DNA of 64,000 nucleotides from Axinella damicornis (GCA_963931865.1 OZ007507.1:11818932-11882931), one strand, 5' to 3'. Numbered from the stretch's first letter, positions 12,429 through 24,370 are shown. A program made the numbers and translations. The notes: generated from the letters alone by a model not told the origin.

Positions 12429-15400
12429 CTAGCTCCCATGATCACTGTCGCTTCCTGATGTATCACCAATTGCTGAATCCTTGCCAGAAGATCTCTGTCT
12501 ATCTACCGAAGACCTGTACATGTGTGGGGAATCTTCAGACATCTGTGAATCTTGTCTTGAGACCTGCCTACTGCAGTAGCCATCATCTCCAGGACCGGGA
12601 TCTTTCTTCACTGTAGTGACCACATCCAGTATACAATGTTTTGCACCCAACTGCTCATCTGCAGTACTGGATCCAGGCCTTCTGCTCAATGATCTAAAAG
12701 CAATGTCACTTTTGTGTTGACGCTTGTCAGACAATTCCACTGTTCTTTTGTCTCTCCGTTCAAATTCTGCTTGGTTTACTGCCAGGTTTTGCTCAAGCAC
12801 CATATCTTTTTTATGAGATAATCTGTCAGCAGACACCATGGTTGAATCATAATATTCACACCTTTCCACGCCTCTATTGAACACTTTTGCAAGTGCATGG
12901 GTCCGTGAATGATTTCTTTTATCACTATGTGTGGTGCTTTCACCAAACCTTGTTCTACTACGTTTATTCAGTTTCCTCACTGAAGGTTTGCTTATGTTTC
13001 TTGCACTTTTAGTTTCACTGTCAACCTCAGTCTCCAGTAGGGAAGTACCCTCACATGTGTGTTCTGTTGTTCTGCTGCTATCCTCCAGTTTGGGAATACC
13101 CTCTGATTGTGCCAGCTGTCTTTCTGTTTGTGGTGACAGCAGTGCAGTCTCCTCTTGTACTGGAAATGGACTGGTCCACTCTGCGCCTCTCAACTCTGAA
13201 CTGGTCTCACCAATAGTCAGCCGACAATGCAACTCAGTTTCCACCACTTCAGTGCTCCAACGAGCACCTTCCCTTTCCAGTGACACCTCACTTTCTCTGT
13301 CCTCTTCTAACTCAAAACTGCTTTCACCACCATTCTGCTGAGAATCCAGCTCAGTTTCCATCACCTCGGTGCTCCTAGCTGCACCTTCCCTTTGCAGTGG
13401 TATGATAAGCTGAGCTTCCTCCATTCCTCCTACTTCAGCAATTGGATAATTCCTTCTCCTTGCAAAGCAGCAGCAACACACAAACCTACAACATTTACTT
13501 GTTACCCTCTTGCAGCAATTGGTACGACCCTCTTGGGTTTCACGCTTGCGACACCTTCGGCCACAGATGGCACAAATGATTGACACAATTGCCAGTGGGC
13601 AGACGACAGAGCCGCAGACATAGCTGATGATCTCCCAGTACGGCATTCCTGGCTTGCAGTCGTAGCACTTGCAGTCCTGGGGAGCTGGGCAGGGCAGAAG
13701 TGACACACTGAAAGTGATGTTAGCTACCTCAAGTCATGGAATTCATAAGAGTGACATGTTGAAAGTGATCTTACCTTAGTTCACAGAATTCATAAGAAGT
13801 GGGAGGGCTAATTAGTATGAATGCAATTAACCTCAACTACTACCTAGTAAAATATGAATGACTTCGCAACTATGACATTACACTGAAAAGCATTAATGAT
13901 ATTCACTAACCTGAGATCAGCATCATCACTAGCCTTGTTCCCAGGCTCCTTCCCAGAGGTTGTATATGGAGCCTGGGAATGAGGCTACACCACCATGACC
14001 ACCACCACAACGATTACCCCTTGCATTGTCATTTTCCATTAGTATACTCCCCCTGGTTGACCCCCTTGTTGTTTTATGACTGCTGACTGTTTAGTTTTAT
14101 ACATAGACTTCAGTCTTCCCATGTTATAGCTTAACTCTTTGTTGTAGCCCAGCATTTACCGCTGACTTTGTTTCATTGTAATGCACTCTTGTCAGTGCAT
14201 GTGATATTGTTGGCTGTTCAAGTTTTTGCAGTCAGCCCTAATACCTTGTTTACACGACACAAAAATAACCGATCCGTGCCCAAGATAACCGAACCGTACC
14301 GCGCTCGAAACCGTGCCGGCGTGCGTTTACACTAGATCAAAAATAACCGTGCTGAATCAATTATTGAGGGCGTGATCGAACACGTGCGCATCAGTATAAG
14401 TGCTTCTTTAGCTCTGGAGCTAGCTAGAGCCCTGCTCTATGGCTACCTCGCGTTTGCGGAAAGTTTCTCAATCTGCTGTTACGATGTATGCGTTCGTTTA
14501 CAGAACACCGGCAGTCGGAGTAGAAGCCACGCCAGGCTGGGTACGACGTTGTTCATTCAACGCAGAGCAAGACAACATGCTGTGCTTGTCATACTTCTTT
14601 CTCAGCTATTACAGTGATTATTGGCTACTCTGAAAGCACCGAGGAGAGAGTGGGTACGTCTCAGGTACGTTGTATACTCAGTAAGTGCTCACTGCGGTCA
14701 TACGGTCTTCGTTAGGTTCCGGTGTTACAGTAAATCCGATCGCTCGGAAATATGATCGCGGCGTTAAAATTTCCTAGGAAATGTTAACGCCGGGCGTGCA
14801 TATTTCCTAGGAAATATCATCGCGGACAGGAAATTCGATCGCTCACGGTACAGTATATGGGAAAGCAGTGTGTATGGTTACTTGCAAATATATTCGGGAG
14901 AGCAGCACAACAATTATTATCATACAGAAGAACAGAAATGCTACAACAAAGTTGACTCCTAGACTATACATGCTCTACAGTGCCATGGATCAGTATCTGG
15001 AGGTGGGGCTTTCAGTCCAACGCAACTCAGGTGGAACCACTCTTCACACCCATCACACATGATCATATTGTCCAGGCATTCTGGCATATCACACGTGCAA
15101 AACACCTCTATTTTTCTCTGTAGGGAAACATTGGATATGCTTGCCTCTGGTCAGGTCGCCTCTTTAATGATCCTTCTTATTCTTGGTAATCCCCTGAGGA
15201 TAGCGCTGGTGCGCTACTACGTTGTAGAGTTCTTCATATTTGTTGGTATCCATGACTGTAAAGGTGTTAGAGTGCGGAGACATGCATTGATCTGCACTTT
15301 TAAGCACCTTTCTTCCGTTTACAGAACAACCGTACCGTGAGCGATCGAATTTCCTGTCCGCGATGATATTTCCTAGGAAATATGCACGCCCGGCGTTAAC

Positions 15401-18400
15401 ATTTCCTAGGAAATTTTAACGCCGCAATCATATTTCCGAGCGATCGGATTTACTGTAACACCGGTACTGAATTGAGACCGCTAGCAGAACGGTTCTAACC
15501 GTGCTGGCACGGCACGGTTAGGTGGTCCAAGAACGGTTATTCTAGCACGGTTCTAGCACGGTTCAGTACAGTTCAGTTAGCGTTTACACGGCAATTTAAT
15601 AACTGTGCCGAACCATGCTAAACCGTGCCAGCACGGTTGTTTTGTGTCGTGTAAACGGGGTATAAGCTTATAACAACACTCAGTTGATAGTCAGGTGTAC
15701 CATTATTGTCCATTAGAAAGAACTTACTCCTGGGGTAAGGCCCGACGATATGAGGAAGCCCATTGTGGGGATCTTGGTCTGCAAGGGGAGCAGCGAGGGA
15801 AAGGGGAGGAGGATAAGTTTATTGGGGTGAGCGTGAATAAGCCCCACAAACTATGGGACAAATGTGCAAGCTGTCCTGGTAAGTGGTAAGCGGCTGGAGC
15901 ATAATGCTCTACACCTGTCATTAGTTCATAATGGTAGTCTACAACCATACATGTGTATTTACATTCACACGTTACATTCACAGGTGGTAGTCTACAACTA
16001 GCATACATAACAGGGACACTATAAACATAACAGTGACTTACAGCCCGTTTACACTAGCGCTCTGGATCGATCCAGCTCGAACTGGTTCGAATTATCTCGT
16101 AATGTAAACACGAACCGAACCGCCCCGATCCGCTCCGTACTGGACCACCAAACTCCATCGAACTGGTTCGACCCGGAGCGCTCCCGCCCCAAGTGTAAAC
16201 GGAATCGAACCCGTTGGTAGGGCGTGGACAGGGGGCGTGACGGTTGCCAATAGTATCCGAACCAGATCACGAAGGGTCCGGTTTCGAGACGAGGGGTTGT
16301 CATGGTGTTGTATATCAAATTCCCGCCCGAATATGACTAGTCTCGTGAGAATGCGGTCTGGGCATGTGACTAATCATGAACTTTGACCCCGAATCACACG
16401 TACGTGGAGCGCTCGGTCGGCGTAGTGTAAACGCACCTCCCAGATCGATCTGCGTCGAACCGGAGCGAATCAGCCCTTCTCGGTCTGTAGTGTAAACGGG
16501 CTGTTAGGCTTTTACATTAGCACAGATTGCTTGTAGTTGCATTTCTGTCTCCGGAACAGCTGAGTCCCCGGGTCCCCGGGTCCCCGGGCCCCCGGGTCCC
16601 TGGGTCCTTGGGTTCACTGTTTATAGTGTCCCAACTATACAGGTGTACATACATTCACAGGCCGGTGGTAATCTACAACTATACAGGTGTAGTTAGTTGA
16701 TTTACATTCGCAGGTGGATGTTGCAAATCCAATTCGCTGGGTTTCACGGTCAAACAGTGAGAAGAAACCTAGAATTACATTCCCACCAATCACAGTTCCT
16801 GCAAACATCATAAACAGTGATGTAATATATTATTAGGTGAATTCATGATGACAGTAAGGTGAATTCATGATGACAGTATTCAGTGAGCCCTGCTGTGCTA
16901 GCAATGCAAATTCCTGAAAAAAATCACAAACAACCTCTGAATTACTGTTCTGACATCAACCTCTTATTAATTTAAGGGGCTTCAGTACATTACTGACATA
17001 ATTATAGTAAGATTTCTGAAAAAGGCCTACGACCATTCTAACCACACTGGCATGATCAGATCATCAATTTTTACGAACTCGGGACTTTAGTACAGTTGCC
17101 ATTTTTCCCCCGTGTAAACACCCACACGACTATGTTATAGATGGCACATGAAAGTAGGCTACAAACATGTTAATTGGAGCGATTTGTATGTACAAGCTGC
17201 AGCTGGGGCAAGCTGTATGTATGAGATGAGCAGGTGGATGTGTGTGTGACTCCCCCTCTCATGCTAGTACACACCCCTTTCTCGCTGCTTGATGCCAAAT
17301 GTGAAGAAATCACACTCAGGAAAACAGTTGGTCTCATGTTGCTCTGCCGACGTCCCTTCGATCTGGCGGAGATAAATCTGTTGGCATGTGAAGACGCGAG
17401 GACTATAAATTCTTCACACCATGAAACAAAGATTCGGGAATGGGTTCTGTAGAGTAACTAGGGCTAATGCAAGTGTTGCCAAGCAACAAACTAAATGCAG
17501 TAGTTAAGATGTAAATCACCAAGGCAACAAAACAAGTTGGTCAGGACGCAAGACTGAGGTATACACCCGATCAAGTCTGAGGTATACACCCGATCTACCA
17601 TACACTGTGTCCATGAGTACAGGCTGCATGTATTATTTATGCTGACTACTTTGGAAGATTGCACATTCATTTATTGCAACAAAAAGTATGTACGTATACG
17701 CTGCAGTTTAGCAGAGCTTACATGTATAACACCAAGCAAATTGCCGCAAGTGAAAAGCACCATAAAAGCGGTGAAGTGCAAAGCACCTGTGCTTGTTTTC
17801 CTCTTACATGTAGTAGCATGTAGAAGCCAGGCTTAGGCTGTGTTCTGGTTCCATGGTAGTGATTCAGTAGTTGAATATTGTGCAATGTACATTAATGCAC
17901 TATTATGTTTGATCAGGGCCTACAGTAACATTATTGTTGGTTAGCTGCGTCCATTAGGTTATAGTTGTACCTGGTTGTAAATGCTGTCAGTAGGTTGCTT
18001 ACTACACTCAGTAATAGTTGCAGAGGGGCAGGAGCTTTCGTTTAGCTATACAATATTTTAGGTGTGGGCACAAGTCCTTCGCAAGGCCTTAAAAAAATAC
18101 GACAGTGCTTCCTGAATGCTGAATTTTTCCCATACTTCATGCTGCATTGAGCAATGTCCACATGGAGCTCTAAAGACAAACTGGACTAGTATGCATAAAT
18201 GTGATCGTTAACACTTCCCACCTGGGGCGTGATGGCCAGACTGAACTCCTCGCTGGCATTCCCGGAGGTGGCAAAGGCAAGGTACAAGGTGGGGAACACT
18301 CTGTAGATCGTGGCTTTGTCTTCAGCCGGCCACGCAAGTTTTGACCCACCCACCCAGAAGCTGTAGGGGACAGGTAGTGGTATTCCGTCCTGCAAGCATC

Positions 18401-21400
18401 AGAGAAGGAAGCGAGTGGTACATGCAACAGCTTCAGTTTTGGTATATACTTACTACAGGTGGAGTGGGTGGGGCTCAGTTAGCAGCAGTAACAACAAATG
18501 GCAAGCTTAGTTACCAGAGGGGAATCCCATTGGCTTAGTTTACATAGCAATCTCCTTATAAGGTTGGGAGGAATTCAGTGCTAATTGTCAGACCTTGAAG
18601 TGGGCAATGAAAGTCTTCTTGACTTCTGCAAACACTGTCTTGGGAAAGAAAATGTCAGTTGTACCGGAATCAACAATACTCTGGTCATTGTTGAACTGAA
18701 ATGTGGGGGGGAGGGGGGGGGGGGGGGGGGGGAGGCGAAAGAATGGGAATGGGGAAGGGGGGAGAGGGGAGGGAGAAGGGGGGAAGGAAAGATGGTGAAA
18801 GTGAAGGGAGGGTGGAGGGCGGAGGGGAGGGAACGGAGGGAGAGAGGAATAGGCATTGGCGATAAGAATTACGATTGTAAGCAAGAGGTAGTCACATAAT
18901 AGTACTTTTGTTGTCATGGTTGGTTACCTCATTGCAATCAAGGCTGATAGAGATATTCCCAACGGTCACGTTGGACACCAGCACACTGTAAAACCGCTGT
19001 TCAACGATATCTGTGAAGTAGATGGAGCCATGGTATAATGAGTGGTTGAGTCCTCCGAGCACCTGTTGCGGGAGAGAAGGGGAGAGAAAGCTAACATCTA
19101 GTGAGGACAGTTATGCTTGCAGCTGCATATTTTTCATGTGAACAGACATATCAAAGAGTACAAATTTCTGTACCAGTTACAGGAGAATTCAAACTTGTGC
19201 AGTAAACAACACAGAAACCATACAAGTCTGGTATGTTAGCGAGTCTAGTCGACAAATTAACACAAGTCGTAACAACTGCCTACATCTACGTAGCTACAGC
19301 AGTACTGACCCTGACTGCCTAATAACACTGCTTAGATTCCTCCACACTTGCCAACTTGGTACGCACATAATGGAGGTCTTAGGCATGCGATCAAGTAACT
19401 TTATGTAGACAGTTAACATGCTATCCATGTTACAGTTTGTGATTTTTTCTCACATCCTCAAAATTTACATAACATCTCAAACTCCACCTCCCCCTTGCCC
19501 CAACCCATACCATACCATTGCTCCACCCTGAGGTTCTGTGATGTCCAGTAGAGGCACATCGAGGGGAGGACAGAATTGAAGCGAGAATTGGTTCCTCATG
19601 CCTGTAACCTTGCGGAGGGAGTCCCAGAATGTTTCTATAGATGAGTCCGGCTTTGAGATGGAGGGAAAGAGGGGAGTATGGGAGGGGGGATGGGAGGGAG
19701 GGAGTGAGGGGGGAGGGAGGGGGGAGGGAGGGAGGGAGGGAGGAGGGAGGGATGGGGGAGGGAGAGGGAGGGAGGGAGGGAGGGAGGGAGGGAGGGAGGG
19801 AGGGGGAGGGAGGGAGGGAGGGAGGGAGGGAGGGAGGGAGGGAGGGAGGGAGGGAGGGAGGGAGAGAGGGAGGGGGAGGGAGGGGGAGGGAGGGGGAGGG
19901 AGGGAGGGAGGGAGGGAGGAGGGAGGGAGGGAGGGAGGGAGGGAGGGAGGGAGGGAGGAGGGAGGAGAGGGAGGAGGGGAGGGAGGGGGAGGGAGGGGGA
20001 GGGAGGGAGGGAGGGAGGGAGGAGGGAGGAGGGAGGGAGGGAGGGAGGGGGAGGGAGGGGGAGGGAGGGAGGGAGGGAGGGAGGGAGGGAGGGAGGGAGG
20101 GAGGGAGGGAGGGAGGGAGGCAGGGAGGGAGGGAGGGAGGGAGGGGGAGGAGGGGGAGGGAGGGGGAGGGAGGGAGGGAGGGAGGGAGGGAGGGAGGGAG
20201 GGAGGGAGGGAGGGAGGGAGGGAGGGAGGGAGGGGAGGAGGGAGGGAGGGAGGGGAGGGAGGGAGGGAGGGAGGGAGGGAGGGAGGGAGGGAGGAGGGAG
20301 GGAGGGTAGGGAGGAGGGAGGGGGGAGGGAGGGGGAGGGAGGGGGAGGGGGGAGGGAGGGAGGGAGGGAGGGAGGGAGGGAGGGAGGGAGGGAGGGAGGG
20401 AGGGTAGGGAGGGAGGGAGGGAGGGAGGGAGGGGAGGGGAGGGAGGGGGGAGGGGGGAGTGACAGACATGAACTATGATCTGTAATCTGAGAGCCAGCTG
20501 CTATTGTTCAGACTTGACATTTGAGCCATTGTGTGCATTCACTGGCTCACAATAAACAATACAGGTGTTCTTGCTCAATACACAAAGTAATCCATCCCAT
20601 AACTTCACAAGACAACCCATTGTATTGTTAGCAGTGGACATCCTCCTCTCCACTCACCTCCTCCCTCTTCTCGATCCCCTTCTACATACCTTCGCAAGCG
20701 AGCCATACGCCATTCCAAGGATCCCTACCCACGCAGCATCATTAATGAAGAAGTGCTGGGATTCTGTGATGAGCACAAAGAATGCCTCTACACGATCATA
20801 CCAAGAATGGGAGGGCCCCTGGATTGCAATGTAGTCCTTGGCAAGGGTGCCTGTCCAGTCACCAGCTGTGTACGAAACTGAAACAGTCCGACCAAGATTA
20901 GTGAAGTTACTGGATCTGAGGATGGAGGGAAGGAGGGGAGGAGAGGGGAGGAGAGGGGAGGGGGGAGGGGGGAGGGGAGGGGGAGGGGAGGGGAGGGGGA
21001 GGGGGCAGGGAAGGGAGGGAGGGGGCAGGGAAGGGAGGGAGGGATCGAGGGAGGGGACAGGGAGGGGAGGGGGGAGGGAGGGATCGAGGGAGGGAGGTCA
21101 GGGGGGAGAGAGGGTGGGATTTGTAAGCTGTACTAACAGAAATACTATTTGGAATCAGTTACAAGCTTTGAAACAGAAGTAGAGATAAGTTTACAGAGCT
21201 ACTTTCCTGTTATTAGGACCCAACTAGTCAGCTATTTACTTACAGTCTCCCAGCCTCACAACAGGGGAAGGCCCCACAACAGGGGAAGGCCCCACAACAG
21301 GGGAAGGCCGGGGGAAGACCAGGAGCCCATACTAGAAGACTGATAGGCAAGATGGGTGGCCTCCATTGTGATTCTCATGTAATTAGCAGCTGGTGTAGTT

Positions 21401-24070
21401 TGTAACTTGTAATTTGGGGACACCTGGCTGATTGAGGCTTGCTGTTTTGGCCTCATGCACCAGCTGTCTCAATGCGCAGACCATTCAGTTTTTGCTCATA
21501 ACTGCAGTGTTAATAAACTTGACGAACAATTAACTTCCTGTGGGTGGAGTTATTATTCTGTGAAGGACCTACATTATGAACATTGCTGGTTGTTTTCATT
21601 AGCGTTATCAGTTTGTCAACTCAAATTTGGACAGATCCCAGTTTCAATTCCCTATTAATTTGTCAACAATCGTTCCGTGATAACTCACAGCTGTGGGTTG
21701 AACCAGGTGTCGATGTCCGGGTGAGCTTTGCCAGCCACTGCCAGGTTAGCGGAGCCAGTGTCCACCAGCACACAGAACTGTGGCAGAAGTGACATATACT
21801 AGGTATCTCTATGTATACCTTTGGAATGTTAATTCCACTACGTGTGCACGGACCTTGTCCGACCCCCCCTGCCTGTCAACCAGCCCTACAAGCAGATGCT
21901 CACACAAACGGTGTCAAGTCAACGTGTAGTCTCGGTGCCGGACTCCCATACCCAAAGGGGGAGTCTGGTTCCGAGACTAGTCAATGTGTAAAGGGTGCGG
22001 TCAACAATTTGTTGCATTATTGTTTTGTTTACTGCTACAGTAATTGTTGTTGTATAGCCTTCCTCCCATGTTTACTTCCTTCTTCCCTTAATTCCTTATT
22101 ATGTTTTGTTTACTGCTACAGTAATTGTTGTTGTATAGCCTCCCTCCCTTGTTTACTTCCTTCTTCCCTAGCTTCCTCGTCAATTATGGTAACAACTCCC
22201 AACAGGGAAGCCACGCACTAAGGCAGTTACTGCATGAGTAATGATTATACTCAGGTAATTATTGAGTAATGAATGGTATTTGCAAATTCAGCAGCGAGTC
22301 ACTGACTGAAGTAAACAAACCTCTAATAAGCATAGGAGCTCGTTTCATTGACTTGTAATGCTTTCCTACTGTAATTGAACTGTAAGGCTTCATGGAACCC
22401 CCCCCCCCCCCCCCCCCCCCCACGCCTATCTCTCAGTCTAAGAGCCATACTGCACTGAAATGGACATTCTTTGGTATCAACACGTGCCAGAGCCCGTGTA
22501 TGCCCGTACTTGTAGTTGCTGACCGTATTAAAATGGCAGACGCTACCATCGTAAGAAAGAACTGGAAATGCACAGAAGAGAAGCGTTTTGGTCGATATCA
22601 GGTACACAGACGCAAATTCTATTTTGCATTTACGATGTTGTTGTCGGGGTTTAGCAATCATTTAACCTGTACATCGCATGATTTTAATACAAAGGACAGA
22701 CAACAGATGGACAAAACTGATTGCTTAAACCTGCTTTGCATACCGGTATGCGCACGCAGGGGTAATTAATCTGAAATTCCGCACCATTTATTTGGGTAAA
22801 AGTACCCCCTCTGAACACGGACAATGGTATGACGTAGAATTTATTCTAGTACCTCCTGGGGGTGCTGGACTCCAATGATGATGTTTGCACAGTAGCCAGT
22901 ATTCGGGGAACCCAACAGAGGCACGTGGAAGGTCCCTCCCTCTCCCTCCACCATTCGTACCAGCAAGTTAGGAGGGTGAGGCGGAGCTGAATTAGTTACT
23001 TCAACCCAGCAGGACAGTGTGATGCTGATCATCATGATAGTTTCTGAGGAGTTGGACTTCATCGGCTTGCGAAGAAGTCTCAGTAGTCTTGCCGAGGAAC
23101 GCAACAGGCCAACGAGCTCATGGACAAGCAACTTCAGCGAGTGTGTTACATCGAGATCAAACAGCAGCAGCTTGTATCTGCGTCTCAAATTTGCCAGGGT
23201 TAACAGTAGTAGCATTAAGGTGCTGCCGAGGAGTGGGGCCAAGACAAACGAGATATTGACAGTAGCTTCTGCTATTGGCACAGAATCAAATTCTCTAGCG
23301 AGTTCTCTGATACGGTGATTTGGTAGGAGGTCACATGCACCAGACTGCAGTGCCTGCTCACCATTCTCTGCTTGTTGAAGTACTTGGTCAATGACTGAAG
23401 TGAAGCGAGGTGTTTCAACCAACCAAACGCATTTTGCATCCATAATCTCTAGCTCTCGCTTGAGCTTCAGGGATAACCCTCTGTATTTACCAGACAAATG
23501 ATGCAGCAATTGTCTGAAGCGCTTTAGATAAAATTTCTTCTCTTCTTTTTCTGATACATTTCTCTCTTTGACGATGCTTATGCAGTGGTAAAATGGCTCC
23601 TTCCCAACACTATTAATACAAACAGAATCTAACTTCCAGTGAATGCTGTAGTCACGATGATCAGTGTCCATCACAGCTTCAGTCTCCTGCACAGTCTCAG
23701 GACAACTGGATTGAGCATCTTCACCAGTACAATGACTGGTAGCTGTACTGCAATATGCTGGTTGCTCTCCAGACGTTTGAAATAGTTCTGATTCAGGCGG
23801 TATAAGACTGTAGCCTGAACTATCGCCACCTTCTGACAGGGGATCCCTCCATTCACGTGGCAAACGCTCAGCATCAGGAAGTTGTTGGTCATCTTGCAAG
23901 ACAAAGCCAGTATACTGTCTGCATGCGGTGATGGTTCGAAGTATAAACAGCTCACGAACTCCGCTCACCTCGTGGACAGTCAAAGGCCGCGACTTTGTTG
24001 GCCGGTGATCCGGAATGGTGGGGCCGTCGAGGTCAAGTTGCCTCGGGCCTTGGGTTTCTGAACAAACCAT
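12429..24070 (-). CDS. BACE-like transmembrane aspartic protease (beta-secretase family), 11 exons
   Basis: Exons: 24070-22853, 21777-21689, 20915-20690, 19650-19516, 19062-18928, 18695-18594, 18389-18222, 18180-18136, 16913-16889, 16798-16706, 13684-12429 (about 1,163 residues). All phases agree. Both catalytic motifs are present, DTGSAN (exon 2) and DSGTTD (exon 6), and the order of the rest parallels vertebrate [56 protein letters not shown]. The last exon has a membrane helix (about 20 residues after [10 protein letters not shown]) and a Cys cluster CCRFVCCCC, then a long polar tail. This predicts a lumenal protease anchored by one C-terminal helix. Exon 1 is open for 406 codons and adds ~340 residues, including a hydrophobic stretch and RRRYK, before the protease domain. 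An internal ATG giving [10 protein letters not shown] could instead start a signal peptide. The 25-nt exon 9 needs a GC donor and the intron before exon 8 is 41 bp; these two are the least certain parts. Confidence 0.82.
13930..13987. mobile_element. Hairpin mini-element, TAGCC family
   Basis: Inverted ends tagccttgttcccaggct and agcctgggaatgaggcta. It lies in the last intron of the BACE-like gene. No clear target duplication was seen. Confidence 0.65.
14242..15662. mobile_element. Large MITE with TAA target duplication (Harbinger-like), carrying a nested element
   Basis: The termini TACC..GTTTACACGACAC are inverted and flanked by TAA on both sides. The ends are rich in ACCGTGCC / GGCACGGT. 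A 3-bp TWA duplication is typical of PIF/Harbinger elements. No transposase ORF was seen, so it is non-autonomous. It sits in the last intron of the BACE-like gene. Confidence 0.7.
14723..15460. mobile_element. Nested element with ~125-bp inverted repeats
   Basis: The ends TGTTACAGTAAATCC and GGATTTACTGTAACA are flanked by CCGG on both sides. The arms (about 14723-14848 and 15335-15460) hold repeated short palindromes, tttcctaggaaa and cgatcgctcgg. The ~490-bp spacer has no recognisable gene. Confidence 0.7.
16041..16503. mobile_element. Harbinger-like MITE, TTA target duplication
   Basis: The ends CAGCCCGTTTACACTA and TAGTGTAAACGGGCTG are perfect inverted repeats flanked by TTA. The 463-bp body is rich in degenerate CGAACCGGAGCG-type motifs and has no coding content. 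It lies in the same BACE-like intron as the 14242-15662 element. Confidence 0.8.
16562..16612. repeat. CCCCGGGT short tandem repeat
   Basis: About seven imperfect repeats of (c)ccgggtc, in an intron of the BACE-like gene. Confidence 0.7.
16832..16878. repeat. 22-bp direct duplication
   Basis: The unit aggtgaattcatgatgacag (plus two bases) occurs twice head to tail, just downstream of the proposed 25-nt exon of the BACE-like gene. Confidence 0.75.
18702..18850. repeat. G-rich low-complexity tract
   Basis: A run of about 20 G followed by GGGA/GGAA-type purines, in the BACE-like intron between exons 5 and 6. Plus-strand ORFs here are artefacts. Confidence 0.8.
19660..20460. repeat. ~800-bp (GGGA)n purine tract
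   Basis: Nearly uninterrupted GGGA/GGGGA repeats, all purine on the plus strand. The tract fills most of the intron between BACE-like exons 3 and 4 and is pyrimidine-rich (CCCT) in the transcript. A repeat of period 4 stays open in several frames, which explains the long Gly/Glu/Arg and Ser/Leu/Pro ORFs. Confidence 0.95.
20925..21117. repeat. Second GGGA/GGGGA purine tract
   Basis: Same composition as 19660-20460, in the intron between BACE-like exons 2 and 3 and directly upstream of exon 3. Confidence 0.85.
21254..21312. repeat. ~19-bp tandem repeat, three copies
   Basis: Three copies of cacaacaggggaaggcccc, within the second intron of the BACE-like gene. Confidence 0.85.
21813..21869 (-). 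mobile_element. Fragment of the Mutator-like MITE found at 51678-52115
   Basis: The reverse complement of 51678-51735 matches this stretch (shared ggaatgttaatt, gcacggaccttgtcc and cccccctg). Only one end of the element is present. Confidence 0.6.
21927..21979. mobile_element. Hairpin mini-element, TAGTCTCGG family
   Basis: The ends TAGTCTCGG and CCGAGACTA are flanked by GTCAACGTG and GTCAATGTG, a 9-bp duplication with one mismatch. Confidence 0.8.
22013..22165. repeat. ~80-bp tandem duplication
   Basis: The segment beginning tgttttgtttactgctacag occurs twice with few differences. It lies in the first intron of the BACE-like gene. Confidence 0.8.
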
Positions 24071-24370
24071 TTTTGTAGTCTTCGTATAGATAGCAGCTGA
24101 GCAGTATAGTAGCAGTGAGTAGTTAGATCCTAGTCTCGGAACCAGACGAAGGGTCTGGTTCCGAGACTAGTTAGATCCCGATATCGAGACACACAATCCT
24201 GTACTGTATACATACTGTACACACAAAATTATACTGGGTGTGGCTAGATCAGGGATTGGGTCCGGGCTAGTGGGTTTTGGGTCTGGGAACCAGACTAGGT
24301 CCTATAGGTAGCTAGTCTAATAAGCTTAGCTCCGCCCATGCATGCAGGCTGCTAAATAAGGTGAGAAGCT
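24071..24370. promoter_or_regulatory. Putative shared (bidirectional) promoter
   Basis: 300 bp separate the start codon of the BACE-like gene (minus, 24070) from that of the LEM/lyase gene (plus, 24371). A 39-bp hairpin element with a 9-bp target duplication is inserted at 24131. No TATA box was identified. Promoter activity is inferred from position only. Confidence 0.5.
24131..24169. mobile_element. 39-bp hairpin mini-element inside the divergent promoter
   Basis: TAGTCTCGGAACCAGAC pairs with GTCTGGTTCCGAGACTA around a short loop. It is flanked by perfect GTTAGATCC duplications (24122-24130 and 24170-24178). Confidence 0.9.

Noticed and set aside
12931..13341. 136-residue plus-strand ORF
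   Set aside because: Antisense of the BACE-like cytoplasmic tail exon, with no supporting features.
19477..20469. Long minus ORF rich in Ser/Leu/Pro and plus ORFs rich in Gly/Arg/Glu
   Set aside because: They are translations of the GGGA repeat, which stays open in several frames. Only 19650-19516 at the minus ORF's end is a real exon.
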